Shown: one piece after another, positions 17,757 to 25,972 of the stretch
Position numbering within the stretch: position 1 is the stretch's first letter
How the letters are laid out: every line of letters begins with the position of its first letter
Origin: Pasteurella sp030783905
GTDB lineage: Bacteria > Pseudomonadota > Gammaproteobacteria > Enterobacterales > Pasteurellaceae
Length of the DNA stretch: 64,000 bases
Direction of reading: 5' to 3'
Assembly: GCA_051122655.1 (NCBI GenBank)
Contig: CP182107.1
Coordinates: 620,001 to 684,000, forward strand
The notes under the pieces: generated by a model
Seen by the model: the letters and a program-made list of their open reading frames with translations, nothing else
What the model was told of the DNA's origin: nothing
Database searches by the model: none
Made by a program: the position numbers and the translations under genes

Positions 17757-17805
17757 TTGGGGCGGATCGGAATATCTGCCCCAATGCTTTATGCTTTTTC
17801 TTTTC
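17757..17805 (+). terminator. Terminator after pyrD
   Basis: An 11-bp stem (TTGGGGCGGAT / ATCTGCCCCAA, one G-T pair) with a 6-base loop is followed by a T-rich tail. It begins 11 bases after the pyrD stop. Confidence 0.6.
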
Positions 17806-17820
17806 ATATTAGGACAATAG

Positions 17821-18654
17821 ATGACAACAATTTATGATCTGCATTGCCATAGTACCGCTTCAGATGGCGTATTATCACCAACAGAGGTCGTGGCACGAGC
17901 CATCGAAAAGGGCGTGAATGTGCTTGCGTTAACAGATCATGATACCACTGCGGGGATTACCGAAGCGCGTTTAGCCGCGCAACAAACGGATTTAACGTTG
18001 ATCAGTGGAGTCGAAATCTCAACTACCTGGGAAAATCGTGCGATTCACATTGTGGGGTTAGGATTTAATGAAACCTCAGCAACAATGACCGCACTTTTAA
18101 CTCATCAAGCCGAATTACGCTATCAACGTGCAGTTGAGATTGGCGAAAAATTAGCAAAAGTTGGCGTGACAGAGGCATTTAAGCAAGCAAAAATGTTAGC
18201 TTCAGGCGAAGTCACAAGAGCGCATTATGCACGTTTACTCGTGAATATGGGTAAAGTTGCCAACGAAAATCAAGCATTTAAAAAGTATCTCTCACAAGGG
18301 AAATCTTGTTATGTGAAAGCCCAATGGTGTGATATTCCCACCGCGATTGAGGTTATTCATCAAGCAGGTGGGCTCGCAGTTCTTGCACATCCTTTACGTT
18401 ATACCTTAACCAATAAGTGGGTGAAAAAGTTAATTGCTGATTTTACCCAATGGGGGGGCGATGCCATTGAAGTGGCTAGTTGTGGACAAACACCTGAGCA
18501 ACGCTTGTTGCTTGCTCAGTGGGCAAAGCATTTTGGTTTGCTGAGCTCTGTCGGGTCGGATTTTCACTTTCCTTGTGCGTGGGTCGAACTCGGTAAATCG
18601 TTATTTTTACCTGACGATAGTCTCCCCGTTTGGACAAAACTGTCACTTGACTGA
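17821..18654 (+). CDS. rnm: PHP-domain 5'-3' exoribonuclease / nucleotide phosphatase (RNase AM, YciV/TrpH family)
   Basis: A 277-residue PHP-family metal-dependent phosphoesterase. The first metal motif is YDLHCHSTASDG (His8, His10, Asp15). It is followed by LTDHDTTAG, the GVEIST glutamate, the LAHPLRY histidine and the late GSDFHF motif, so all usual ligands are present. E. coli Rnm (YciV) matures the 5' ends of rRNAs and degrades pAp-like nucleotides. A run of seven Gs (18452-18458) lies inside the coding region (TQWGGDAIEV) and could be a slippage site. Confidence 0.88.
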   Translation: MTTIYDLHCHSTASDGVLSPTEVVARAIEKGVNVLALTDHDTTAGITEARLAAQQTDLTLISGVEISTTWENRAIHIVGLGFNETSATMTALLTHQAELRYQRAVEIGEKLAKVGVTEAFKQAKMLASGEVTRAHYARLLVNMGKVANENQAFKKYLSQGKSCYVKAQWCDIPTAIEVIHQAGGLAVLAHPLRYTLTNKWVKKLIADFTQWGGDAIEVASCGQTPEQRLLLAQWAKHFGLLSSVGSDFHFPCAWVELGKSLFLPDDSLPVWTKLSLD

Positions 18655-18813
18655 GATACGGCTTGAACATCGTTTACCATCTATCTTCATCTAACAAGTG
18701 CGTTGGCTTTAGTCGTTTATATGCCATTTTTGAAAAAAAGAGTTGACCTACAAGCAGATAGTTAGCAATATAGCGACTATTTTATAGAAATCTAAGTGAA
18801 ACTGGGTAAGAGA

Positions 18814-21420
18814 ATGAGTAAATCCTTGGTTATTGTGGAGTCGCCAGCAAAGGCAAAAACCATTAATAAATATCTAGGCAGTAATTATGTTGTTAAATCT
18901 AGTGTGGGGCATATCCGTGATCTCCCAACGGTAGGCTCAAGTAATGGTGAGAAAGCAAAGGCAATTTCCACAAAAGGATTAAGTGCAGAAGAAAAAATCG
19001 CGATTAAACAAGAAAAAGATAGAAATGCGTTAGTCAAACGTATGGGGATTGACCCTTATCATCAATGGAAAGCGAACTATCAAATTCTACCTGGTAAAGA
19101 AAAAGTGGTTGCTGAGTTAAAAGCCTTAGCGAAAAAAGCCGATCATATTTATCTTGCAACCGACTTGGATAGAGAAGGGGAAGCTATTGCTTGGCATTTA
19201 CGTGAAGTGATTGGGGGAGATGATGCCCGTTTTAGTCGTGTAGTGTTTAACGAAATCACCAAAAATGCAATTCAACACGCTTTTGAAAAACCAGAACAAC
19301 TGAATTTAGATCGTGTCAATGCACAACAAACTCGTCGTTTTTTAGATCGTGTCGTCGGTTTTATGGTGTCGCCGTTATTGTGGAAAAAAGTCGCACGAGG
19401 CTTATCCGCAGGGCGTGTCCAATCTGTTGCGGTTAAATTATTAGTAGAACGTGAGCGTGAAATAAAAGCATTCAAGCCAGAAGAATATTGGGAAATTGAT
19501 GTGTTAACACAAACCCAAGAAAAAGAAGTGCTACGTTTAGCCCTAACCCAGTTTAAAGGGAAAAAGTTTGAGCCGAAAAATGCCACACAAGCACACAGTG
19601 CGGTGGAGTTTCTACAACAAGCAGAGTATGTGGTTTCTGATTTAGAAACCAAACCAACAAGTTCCCGTGCCAAAGCCCCGTTTATTACCTCAACCTTACA
19701 ACAAACTGCAAGCACGCGTCTCGGTTTTGGTGTGAAGAAAACCATGATGCTCGCACAGCGTTTATATGAAGCAGGCTATATTACATACATGCGTACTGAC
19801 TCAACGAATCTGAGTCAAGATGCACTAAATATGGTACGTGGCTATATTCAATCCCATTATGGCGATACCTATTTGCCAAACAAACCACATATTTATTCAA
19901 GTAAAGACAATGCTCAAGAAGCACATGAAGCGATTCGTCCATCTGATGTCAACACATTGGCCACTCAGTTAACGGGGATGGAAAAAGATGCGGTGCGTTT
20001 ATATGAGTTGATTTGGCGTCAGTTTGTCGCTTGTCAAATGCCGGCAGCACAATACGATAGTACCACAGTGACGGTACGAGCAGGTGAGTATGAATTAAAA
20101 GCTAAAGGTCGTATTTTACGTTTTGATGGTTGGACGAAAGTGTTACCTCCAATGAGTAAAAATGCAGAAGACCAAGTCTTACCGAATGTCCAGTTAAATG
20201 AAAAATTACATCTAGATCAAGTCTTACCGGAACAGTTATTTACTAAACCCCCGGCACGTTTTAGCGAAGCAGCATTAGTAAAAGAGCTCGAAAAACGGGG
20301 AATTGGTCGCCCTTCTACTTATGCGGCTATTATTTCTACCATTCAAGAACGCGGTTATGTGCGAGTGGAAAATCGCCGTTTTTATGCCGAAAAAATGGGT
20401 GAAATTGTCACCGATCGCTTAAATCAATCCTTTACAGAATTGATGAATTATGATTTCACTGCCAATATGGAAAATGTGTTAGACCAAATTGCAAAAGGTG
20501 AAAAAGATTGGAAAAGCGAATTGAATCAATTTTTTAAAGACTTCTCTCAGCAGTTAAGCCAAGCAGAACTGGATGAATTAGACGGCGGTATGAAACCAAA
20601 TAGTCTAGTGCCGACGGATATTAATTGTCCAACCTGTAATCGCAAGATGGCCATTCGAACCGCAAGTACTGGGGTCTTTTTAGGTTGCAGTGGCTACGCT
20701 TTACCACCCAAAGAGCGGTGTAAAACCACCATGAATTTAATACCAGAAGCGGAGTTGCTTAACGTATTAGATGAAACATCTGAAACAAAAGCCTTAATGG
20801 AGCGTAAACGTTGTCCAAAATGTGGCACCGCAATGGATAGCTACCTGATTGATCCTGAACGTAAAATTCATATCTGTGGGAATAACCCAAATTGTGATGG
20901 TTATCTGTTAGAACAAGGGAGTTTTAAAATTAAAGGCTATGATGGACCGGTTGTCGAATGTGATAAATGTGGTGCTGATATGCATTTAAAACTCGGTCGT
21001 TTTGGCAAATACATGGGCTGCACTAACTGTGATAATACCCGCAAGATTCTAAAAAGTGGGGAAGTTGCCCCACCAAAAGAAGATCCAACGCATTTTCCAG
21101 AACTGAAATGTGAAAAATCCGATGCTTACTTTGTATTACGTGATGGTGCAAGTGGCGTATTTATGTCGGCCCATAATTTCCCAAAATCGCGTGAAACCCG
21201 TGCACCAAAAGTCGCGGAATTAGCATTATATCGTGATCGTTTACCCGAAAAATTACGTTATTTAGCCGATGCGCCACAGCAAGATCCTGAAGGGAATGCG
21301 GCAATTATCCGCTTTAGCCGTAAAGAAAAGCGCCAGTATGTGACTTCAGAAAAGAATGGCAAGGCAACGAAATGGATTGTGGATTATCTTGGTAATCAGT
21401 GGGTAGAGCGGAAAAAATAA
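18814..21420 (+). CDS. topA: DNA topoisomerase I
   Basis: An 868-residue type IA topoisomerase that relaxes negative supercoils. The N-terminal Toprim domain starts with SLVIVESPAKAKTINKYLG and contains LATDLDREGEAIAWHL. The active-site tyrosine lies in GYITYMRTDSTNLS. Three C-terminal Cys4 zinc ribbons can be seen (starting CPTCNRK, CPKCGTA and CDKCGAD), followed by a basic tail. I start at the ATG with GGGTAAGAGA upstream; a GTG at 18796 is in frame but precedes that ribosome site. A bidirectional terminator follows. Confidence 0.97.
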   Translation: MSKSLVIVESPAKAKTINKYLGSNYVVKSSVGHIRDLPTVGSSNGEKAKAISTKGLSAEEKIAIKQEKDRNALVKRMGIDPYHQWKANYQILPGKEKVVAELKALAKKADHIYLATDLDREGEAIAWHLREVIGGDDARFSRVVFNEITKNAIQHAFEKPEQLNLDRVNAQQTRRFLDRVVGFMVSPLLWKKVARGLSAGRVQSVAVKLLVEREREIKAFKPEEYWEIDVLTQTQEKEVLRLALTQFKGKKFEPKNATQAHSAVEFLQQAEYVVSDLETKPTSSRAKAPFITSTLQQTASTRLGFGVKKTMMLAQRLYEAGYITYMRTDSTNLSQDALNMVRGYIQSHYGDTYLPNKPHIYSSKDNAQEAHEAIRPSDVNTLATQLTGMEKDAVRLYELIWRQFVACQMPAAQYDSTTVTVRAGEYELKAKGRILRFDGWTKVLPPMSKNAEDQVLPNVQLNEKLHLDQVLPEQLFTKPPARFSEAALVKELEKRGIGRPSTYAAIISTIQERGYVRVENRRFYAEKMGEIVTDRLNQSFTELMNYDFTANMENVLDQIAKGEKDWKSELNQFFKDFSQQLSQAELDELDGGMKPNSLVPTDINCPTCNRKMAIRTASTGVFLGCSGYALPPKERCKTTMNLIPEAELLNVLDETSETKALMERKRCPKCGTAMDSYLIDPERKIHICGNNPNCDGYLLEQGSFKIKGYDGPVVECDKCGADMHLKLGRFGKYMGCTNCDNTRKILKSGEVAPPKEDPTHFPELKCEKSDAYFVLRDGASGVFMSAHNFPKSRETRAPKVAELALYRDRLPEKLRYLADAPQQDPEGNAAIIRFSRKEKRQYVTSEKNGKATKWIVDYLGNQWVERKK

Positions 21421-21442
21421 ATACCCATGTATAAAGACAGAG

Positions 21443-21470
21443 AAGGCTAGAATCATTTCTAGCCTTTTTT
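21443..21470. terminator. Terminator after topA
   Basis: A perfect 10-bp stem (AAGGCTAGAA / TTCTAGCCTT) with a 4-base loop and a run of Ts. It separates topA from the convergent yqjK-like gene. Confidence 0.85.
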
Positions 21471-21473
21471 ACA

Positions 21474-21761
21474 TTATTCGCTCGGATTGTTGCGGTTTAA
21501 TAAATAAAGTGCCGCGGCGCCTAAGGCAGAGTAAGCCAAAAATTTGGAACTCAATAATTTTTTACTGAGTAATGAAACTGCTAAGGAACGTACCATAGGC
21601 TGATTCAATGAAGAGACTACGGTAGAAATTGAATCCACAAAAGTGGGGCTCGCACTTGTTTGTTTACTTTGTTTGCGATCGGATTGCGCATAAAGTTTCA
21701 TGCGCAAAGCATCGCCTTTCATCATTAACAATTCTTTTTCTTGCTCTAATTCTGTTTTCAT
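21474..21761 (-). CDS. YqjK-like small membrane-associated protein
   Basis: A 95-residue protein: charged N-terminal helix (MKTELEQEKELLMMKGDALRMKL), a Ser/Gln-rich linker, then a hydrophobic C-terminal segment (FLAYSALGAAALYLLN) that would span the membrane. It is the third gene behind yqjD- and yqjE-like genes, so it holds the place of yqjK. The function of this family is not known. I use the inner ATG at 21761; the longer frame overlaps the preceding gene's end by about 40 bases with unlike sequence. Confidence 0.65.
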   Translation of the reverse strand: MKTELEQEKELLMMKGDALRMKLYAQSDRKQSKQTSASPTFVDSISTVVSSLNQPMVRSLAVSLLSKKLLSSKFLAYSALGAAALYLLNRNNPSE

Positions 21762-21771
21762 AACATGCACC

Positions 21772-22167
21772 TTATTCTTGATGATCTTTAGCTGAAGGGG
21801 AACCAAGTGCACCTTTTATTGCTTGAATATCGTGCTTTACTTCGGTTAAGGTGTCGACCATAAAATGGCGTTGTTTATTTAACGTATTTCGCATCAGTAG
21901 CAATAGAATCAGAATAAGAAGAAATGCACCTGCACTAATGGAAAAAAAGACAATATGTTTGATTTCAGGCTCAAGCAATGCATTTAATCCAAATAATAAA
22001 CTAATAAAAGACACTAACAAAAGAATAAAAATCACGAATAATACACTTAATAAAGTGATCAAAAAGTTCTTTTGTTTGACCAACTCAATTCTTGCCATGT
22101 CCAAACGCACATGAATAAGCTCAAGAGAGGTGAGGCTGATATTCTTGATTTTCTGTAAAATTTGCAT
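21772..22167 (-). CDS. YqjE-like / phage holin family membrane protein
   Basis: A 131-residue protein with two strong membrane spans (FLITLLSVLFVIFILLLVSF and IVFFSISAGAFLLILILL), an N-terminal amphipathic helix and a charged C-terminus. This matches the YqjE family (PF07332), which databases often label 'phage holin family', although members such as E. coli YqjE are core inner-membrane proteins. There is no lysis cassette or prophage here. It lies between yqjD- and yqjK-like genes on the same strand, and the yqjD gene upstream is separated from it by a hairpin. Confidence 0.75.
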   Translation of the reverse strand: MQILQKIKNISLTSLELIHVRLDMARIELVKQKNFLITLLSVLFVIFILLLVSFISLLFGLNALLEPEIKHIVFFSISAGAFLLILILLLLMRNTLNKQRHFMVDTLTEVKHDIQAIKGALGSPSAKDHQE

Positions 22168-22182
22168 TTATTTTCCTAATTA

Positions 22183-22208
22183 TAATAAAAGGCTACAAGT
22201 GTAGCCTT
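22183..22208 (-). terminator. Hairpin between yqjD- and yqjE-like genes
   Basis: A perfect 8-bp stem (AAGGCTAC / GTAGCCTT) with a 4-base loop is followed on the minus strand by TTTTATTATAA. Partial termination here would make the first gene (yqjD-like) more abundant than the two behind it. Confidence 0.6.
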
Positions 22209-22224
22209 CTACCATTATGAAGCA

Positions 22225-22536
22225 TTATCTCTTAGAGATTAAAACACCTAATAATAATCCAATCACACCCGCAACCCCAATTGCTTTGTATGGATTATCT
22301 TGTACTAATTCATCTGTTTGTTTAATCACTTCTTTTGTACCGGCAACGGCATCATCTTTTAACGAACCAAATTGTTTCTGTAATTTAGAAACGCGTGAAT
22401 CAAGATTAGATTTCAATTTTTTAAGTTCGTCTACGCCTGCTTTTGATTTTTCATCAAAAAGCTCTTCAGCATTATCCAAAATATCGCGAATTTCACTTAA
22501 TAATTCATCACGTTTTTTATCGAATTCTTTACTCAT
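22225..22536 (-). CDS. YqjD/ElaB family (DUF883) ribosome-associated membrane protein
   Basis: A 103-residue protein with a long charged amphipathic helix (about residues 1-78), the conserved VQDNPYKAIGVAGVIGLLLG motif near the end and a C-terminal membrane anchor finishing in ISKR. E. coli YqjD, ElaB and YgaM are inner-membrane proteins that bind stationary-phase ribosomes through the N-terminal part. It is the first gene of a three-gene yqjDEK-like cluster, with the promoter in the long gap upstream. Confidence 0.85.
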   Translation of the reverse strand: MSKEFDKKRDELLSEIRDILDNAEELFDEKSKAGVDELKKLKSNLDSRVSKLQKQFGSLKDDAVAGTKEVIKQTDELVQDNPYKAIGVAGVIGLLLGVLISKR

Positions 22537-23297
22537 CTTTGTAAATTCTCCTGCTAAATTTGGTAAGTCTAACGAGAGGATTCTGGCTAGACCACTTCAT
22601 CTTATTATTTTTTAACCTAAAATGTCAAATTTTTGTTAATTGTTCTCTTTAATTACATAGTAATGATGATACACCTTAATTGGGTGAGAACCCTTGTTTT
22701 AACTGGGAGAAGAAGAGATTCATGCGATTAATTTGTAGCATATTATTCATAATGCTGATAAAAGTATCATGTTTTACATGACATCCAATTTTATTTTCTC
22801 GGTAGTTATGCAGATTAACATGCTCAGATTTCACGTGGCGTTATCAAATAAACTTGGTCATTGTTATTTTGATTAATTACCAAACTGAAAAATAAGAAAA
22901 TTATTCTAAGATTAGAATAGACATCATCTGCTTTTAAAAGAAGTAGAAAAATTCTCTCGAATATGAAATATATCTCTTAAAAGAAAGCCCCAAACAAAAA
23001 TAATAGAATAGTGACAGCATTGAACAAGTGAACATGTCACGCCCAATGTAATTGTCACTTTTATATTTAATTTAACATAATATACATTATGCGAAATTAG
23101 TGACAAAGTTAGCAAGCGCTACGATATAAATAAATCACAGACTTATGCACAAGTCACTTTTACCATTTAAACAAGATAAAATAAGGGATTTTTCGAGGAT
23201 GTCACATAAAAAGTATTTAGGTTATAAACCGCAATAATGCAATTGTCAGTAAAATTTAAAGAAAAAATAAAAAGACGCTTTTAAAAGAAAATAAAAA
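22537..23297. other. Long gene-free AT-rich region upstream of the yqjD-like gene
   Basis: About 760 bases with no convincing gene on either strand. A 63-codon minus-strand frame (22924-23115) lacks a ribosome site and family-like features. The yqjD-like promoter must lie near 22540-22640. The rest is AT-rich, with only short hairpins such as GGGT-GAGA-ACCC at 22682-22693. It could host a small RNA. Confidence 0.5.
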
Positions 23298-23328
23298 AGT
23301 CATGGATGGTTTTTCTCCATGACTTTAT
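23298..23328. terminator. Terminator downstream of sbcB
   Basis: A perfect 11-bp stem (AAAGTCATGGA / TCCATGACTTT) with a 9-base loop. T-rich sequence follows on both strands (TTTTTTATTTTC on the minus side). It lies about 80 bases past the sbcB stop and could also end a plus-strand transcript from the gene-free region. Confidence 0.7.
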
Positions 23329-23406
23329 TTTTAATTGATCGCGCTACGTAAAATCTGAGAGAATTTGCCTAGCAAACTAAACCAAAATGAAATGTCGTTA
23401 GCCTAT

Positions 23407-24834
23407 TTAAGCTAATATTTTTACCCCATATTCATACACTTTCTGTAATAAGGCTAAATTATCTTCATTTTCATGATATTCTTGCACCAAATGTTGCAAA
23501 CTTTGTTCAAATTGCAGTGCATCTTGTGCTAATTTCTTATGGCGATACTTCTGCCATTTAATTTGCTCTGCTCTGGTTAAGGTATGGAAATAATGTCTTG
23601 CTCGATAATGGAATAATAATTTAGGGATACGCGCATCTTTAAAAGACAATCCATGCTCAGCTAGCTTCTCTGCGGGTAAGCTACGTAAAATCGCCATATT
23701 GTTTTTATCACTGTAATCAAAGAAGCCATGATACAATTCTGTTTCTACATTGATGCCTGGTTCAACATTGCGTTTTTCATTGAAAATCTCAGTGACCTTG
23801 TCACGAATAAGTGGGGCATTTTTGAGGTGTTGTAAGTTGTTTAAACAAAATTCACGATCAATGCCTAGTCTTTCCGCATTTTCTGGCAATAACGTTTTAG
23901 CAGGTGCAAGAATTGGACACTTATTAATATGCACCAATTTTAATGGTACAGGTAAGCGCCCCTTTTCGATTAATTCAGCTTTAGGGGTATAAAGGTTTTG
24001 ACGTAATTCGTCAGCATCTTTACTCACTAAATCCGCGATATCCGCAGCCAAATCACAACAAATGACTGCATTTTGATTAGTTGGATGCCAGGCTAAAGGC
24101 ACAATCCAGGTAGTATTGCCGCGATAATTACCTAACATACCGGAAACGTGTACTAAAGGGGTTAAATTAGCGGTATCGATCAGTTTCTCTATCTCTTTCT
24201 TACCACGATTATCAAAGAAATATTGAAATAATTTAGGTTGCTTTTCTTTAATCAATTTAGCCATAGCAATAGTGGCATACACATCCGCCATCGCATCGTG
24301 GGCATTGCTGTGCTCAATCCCGTTAGCTTTGGTTAATTTTTCTAAACGAAATGACGGCATGCCGTCTTCATCAAATGCCCAATTAATCCCTTCTGGACGC
24401 AAAGCATAACAAGCGCGTACTAGGTCTAATAAATCCCAACGCGAATTGCCATTTTTCCAACTGTATTCATAGGGGTCAATAAAATTACGATAAAATGTAT
24501 AACGCGTCATTTCATCATCATAACGAATGTTATTAAAGCCCATCACACAGGTATTTGGCTGACTAAACTCTTGTAAAATGCGTTCCGCAAATTCAGGTTC
24601 AGCAATCCCCTTTTCGTTACATTCTTGTGGTGTAATACCCGTCACCAATACTGCTTCAGGCGCAGGTAAATAATCATTGGTTTGTTTACAATAAAACATG
24701 ACAGGGTCACTAATAATATTGAAATTGATGTCGGTGCGAATACCAGCAAATTGGGCGGGACGGTCAGATGCAGGATCAACGCCAAAGCTTTCGTAATCGT
24801 AAATGAAAAAACTAAAATCTGGTGATGTGGACAT
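23407..24834 (-). CDS. sbcB: Exonuclease I
   Basis: A 475-residue single-strand-specific 3'-5' DNA exonuclease of the DEDD superfamily, involved in recombination and mismatch repair. The first motif is IYDYESFGVDPASDRPAQF, with the catalytic Asp and Glu. The third motif is SNAHDAMADVYATIAMA, and an SH3-like and C-terminal helical region follow. The length equals E. coli ExoI (475). It is a single gene flanked by terminators on both sides. Confidence 0.95.
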   Translation of the reverse strand: MSTSPDFSFFIYDYESFGVDPASDRPAQFAGIRTDINFNIISDPVMFYCKQTNDYLPAPEAVLVTGITPQECNEKGIAEPEFAERILQEFSQPNTCVMGFNNIRYDDEMTRYTFYRNFIDPYEYSWKNGNSRWDLLDLVRACYALRPEGINWAFDEDGMPSFRLEKLTKANGIEHSNAHDAMADVYATIAMAKLIKEKQPKLFQYFFDNRGKKEIEKLIDTANLTPLVHVSGMLGNYRGNTTWIVPLAWHPTNQNAVICCDLAADIADLVSKDADELRQNLYTPKAELIEKGRLPVPLKLVHINKCPILAPAKTLLPENAERLGIDREFCLNNLQHLKNAPLIRDKVTEIFNEKRNVEPGINVETELYHGFFDYSDKNNMAILRSLPAEKLAEHGLSFKDARIPKLLFHYRARHYFHTLTRAEQIKWQKYRHKKLAQDALQFEQSLQHLVQEYHENEDNLALLQKVYEYGVKILA

Positions 24835-24894
24835 AATCGAGCTCGATAAAAATAAACGCTATTCTAGCATAATCAATAAAATTCAGAAAAAACA

Positions 24895-24914
24895 AACCGC
24901 ACTTTTGTGCGGTT
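24895..24914 (-). terminator. Terminator after the DMT transporter gene, from an uptake-sequence pair
   Basis: An 8-bp stem (AACCGCAC / GTGCGGTT) with a TTTT loop is followed on the minus strand by TTTGTTTTTT. It lies 20 bases past the transporter stop and separates it from sbcB. Confidence 0.75.
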
Positions 24915-24934
24915 GTTATCATAGCAAAGGCGTT

Positions 24935-25801
24935 TTAAAGGAGCTTATCTAAATAGAACAGACAAAAAATAGCACTAATTCCAATCACAATCCCCACCCC
25001 ATTGATTTTACTGAGTTTCTCTTTAAACACCAATGCGCCTGTAATGGTACCTAAACAGATGACCCCTATATTCATACCAGCAAAAACCAGTGTAGGATTC
25101 TCACTGAAACTTTGGTGTGCTTTAATATAGAACAAAATATTCATAAAGTTTAGACCACCTAAAATTATTCCGCCAATAAAACTTGGCACGGTCCAAACTT
25201 CACGTTTGAGTAACAAGTAACCAAACATCACGCAGGCAGCTAAAACAAAGGAAATAAATAACGTGGCGGGGAATGCACCACCGCTTTTCGCCACTTGTTT
25301 AAATAAAATATCAATAATGCCGTAGCCAAACCAAACGAGGATTAAACTGACAATTCCTTTTAAATTACTTTCTGTATCAGTGGGTTTGTTTAATAAGCAA
25401 AATAATGCCATAAAGGCCAAAATAATCCCAATTAAGCGAGATGAACTGAGTTGCTCACCAAAAATCACAAAAGCGGCCACAATAGGTAAAAATAAGGATA
25501 AACGTTGTGCGGCATCAGAGCGTACAATCCCAGCAAACTCAACCGCCTTAGACATCACAATAAAAACTGTCGGCAATAAAATCCCTAAGGCAAAGAACAC
25601 CGGTGCATTGTCACTTTGCACCACAAACTCCGTAAAACCCAGCCCTTTGAAATCTGGCTTTAATAAAAAATAACTTAAACCCAGTGCCACAATATAGTTG
25701 AAGGCAATGGCTTGTTGAATCACAATATTTTTCTGACGTGCCACTTTAAGTAACACCGAAACCGCCACACTACAAAGGACGGCAATGATAAGATGATGCA
25801 T
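24935..25801 (-). CDS. DMT superfamily (EamA-like) transporter
   Basis: A 288-residue inner-membrane protein with about ten hydrophobic spans in two repeats, the pattern of EamA/DMT transporters. The first half ends with a span IIGIILAFMALFCLL and the second with VGIVIGISAIFCLFYL. Such proteins move metabolites or amino acids, but the substrate cannot be read from sequence. It stands alone: a terminator follows, and mukB's terminator lies upstream. Confidence 0.75.
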   Translation of the reverse strand: MHHLIIAVLCSVAVSVLLKVARQKNIVIQQAIAFNYIVALGLSYFLLKPDFKGLGFTEFVVQSDNAPVFFALGILLPTVFIVMSKAVEFAGIVRSDAAQRLSLFLPIVAAFVIFGEQLSSSRLIGIILAFMALFCLLNKPTDTESNLKGIVSLILVWFGYGIIDILFKQVAKSGGAFPATLFISFVLAACVMFGYLLLKREVWTVPSFIGGIILGGLNFMNILFYIKAHQSFSENPTLVFAGMNIGVICLGTITGALVFKEKLSKINGVGIVIGISAIFCLFYLDKLL

Positions 25802-25911
25802 ACATTTTTCCTTAAAAAATTGAAAGGTGAATTATAACACCCTTTTTATTTCCGCTAAAAATTAGCCCGCGCGGTATTCACTCAAAAATAATATTCCGCG
25901 ATGACGAGATA

Positions 25912-25952
25912 AAAAAGTGCGGTCAAATTTTTACTAAAATCGACCGCACTTT
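25912..25952. terminator. Terminator after mukB from an inverted uptake-sequence pair
   Basis: Eleven paired bases (AAAGTGCGGTC / GACCGCACTTT) across a 17-base loop, followed on the minus strand by a T-run. It lies about 20 bases past the mukB stop. Confidence 0.8.
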
Positions 25953-25972
25953 GTCTTTCTTTTATTTAACGA

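Noticed and set aside
21772..22167. 'Phage holin family' protein as a sign of prophage
   Set aside because: It belongs to a yqjDEK-like chromosomal cluster; no endolysin, integrase or structural phage genes are nearby.
22924..23115. 63-codon minus-strand frame in the gap after the yqjD-like gene
   Set aside because: No ribosome site, no recognisable pattern and AT-rich chance-like composition.
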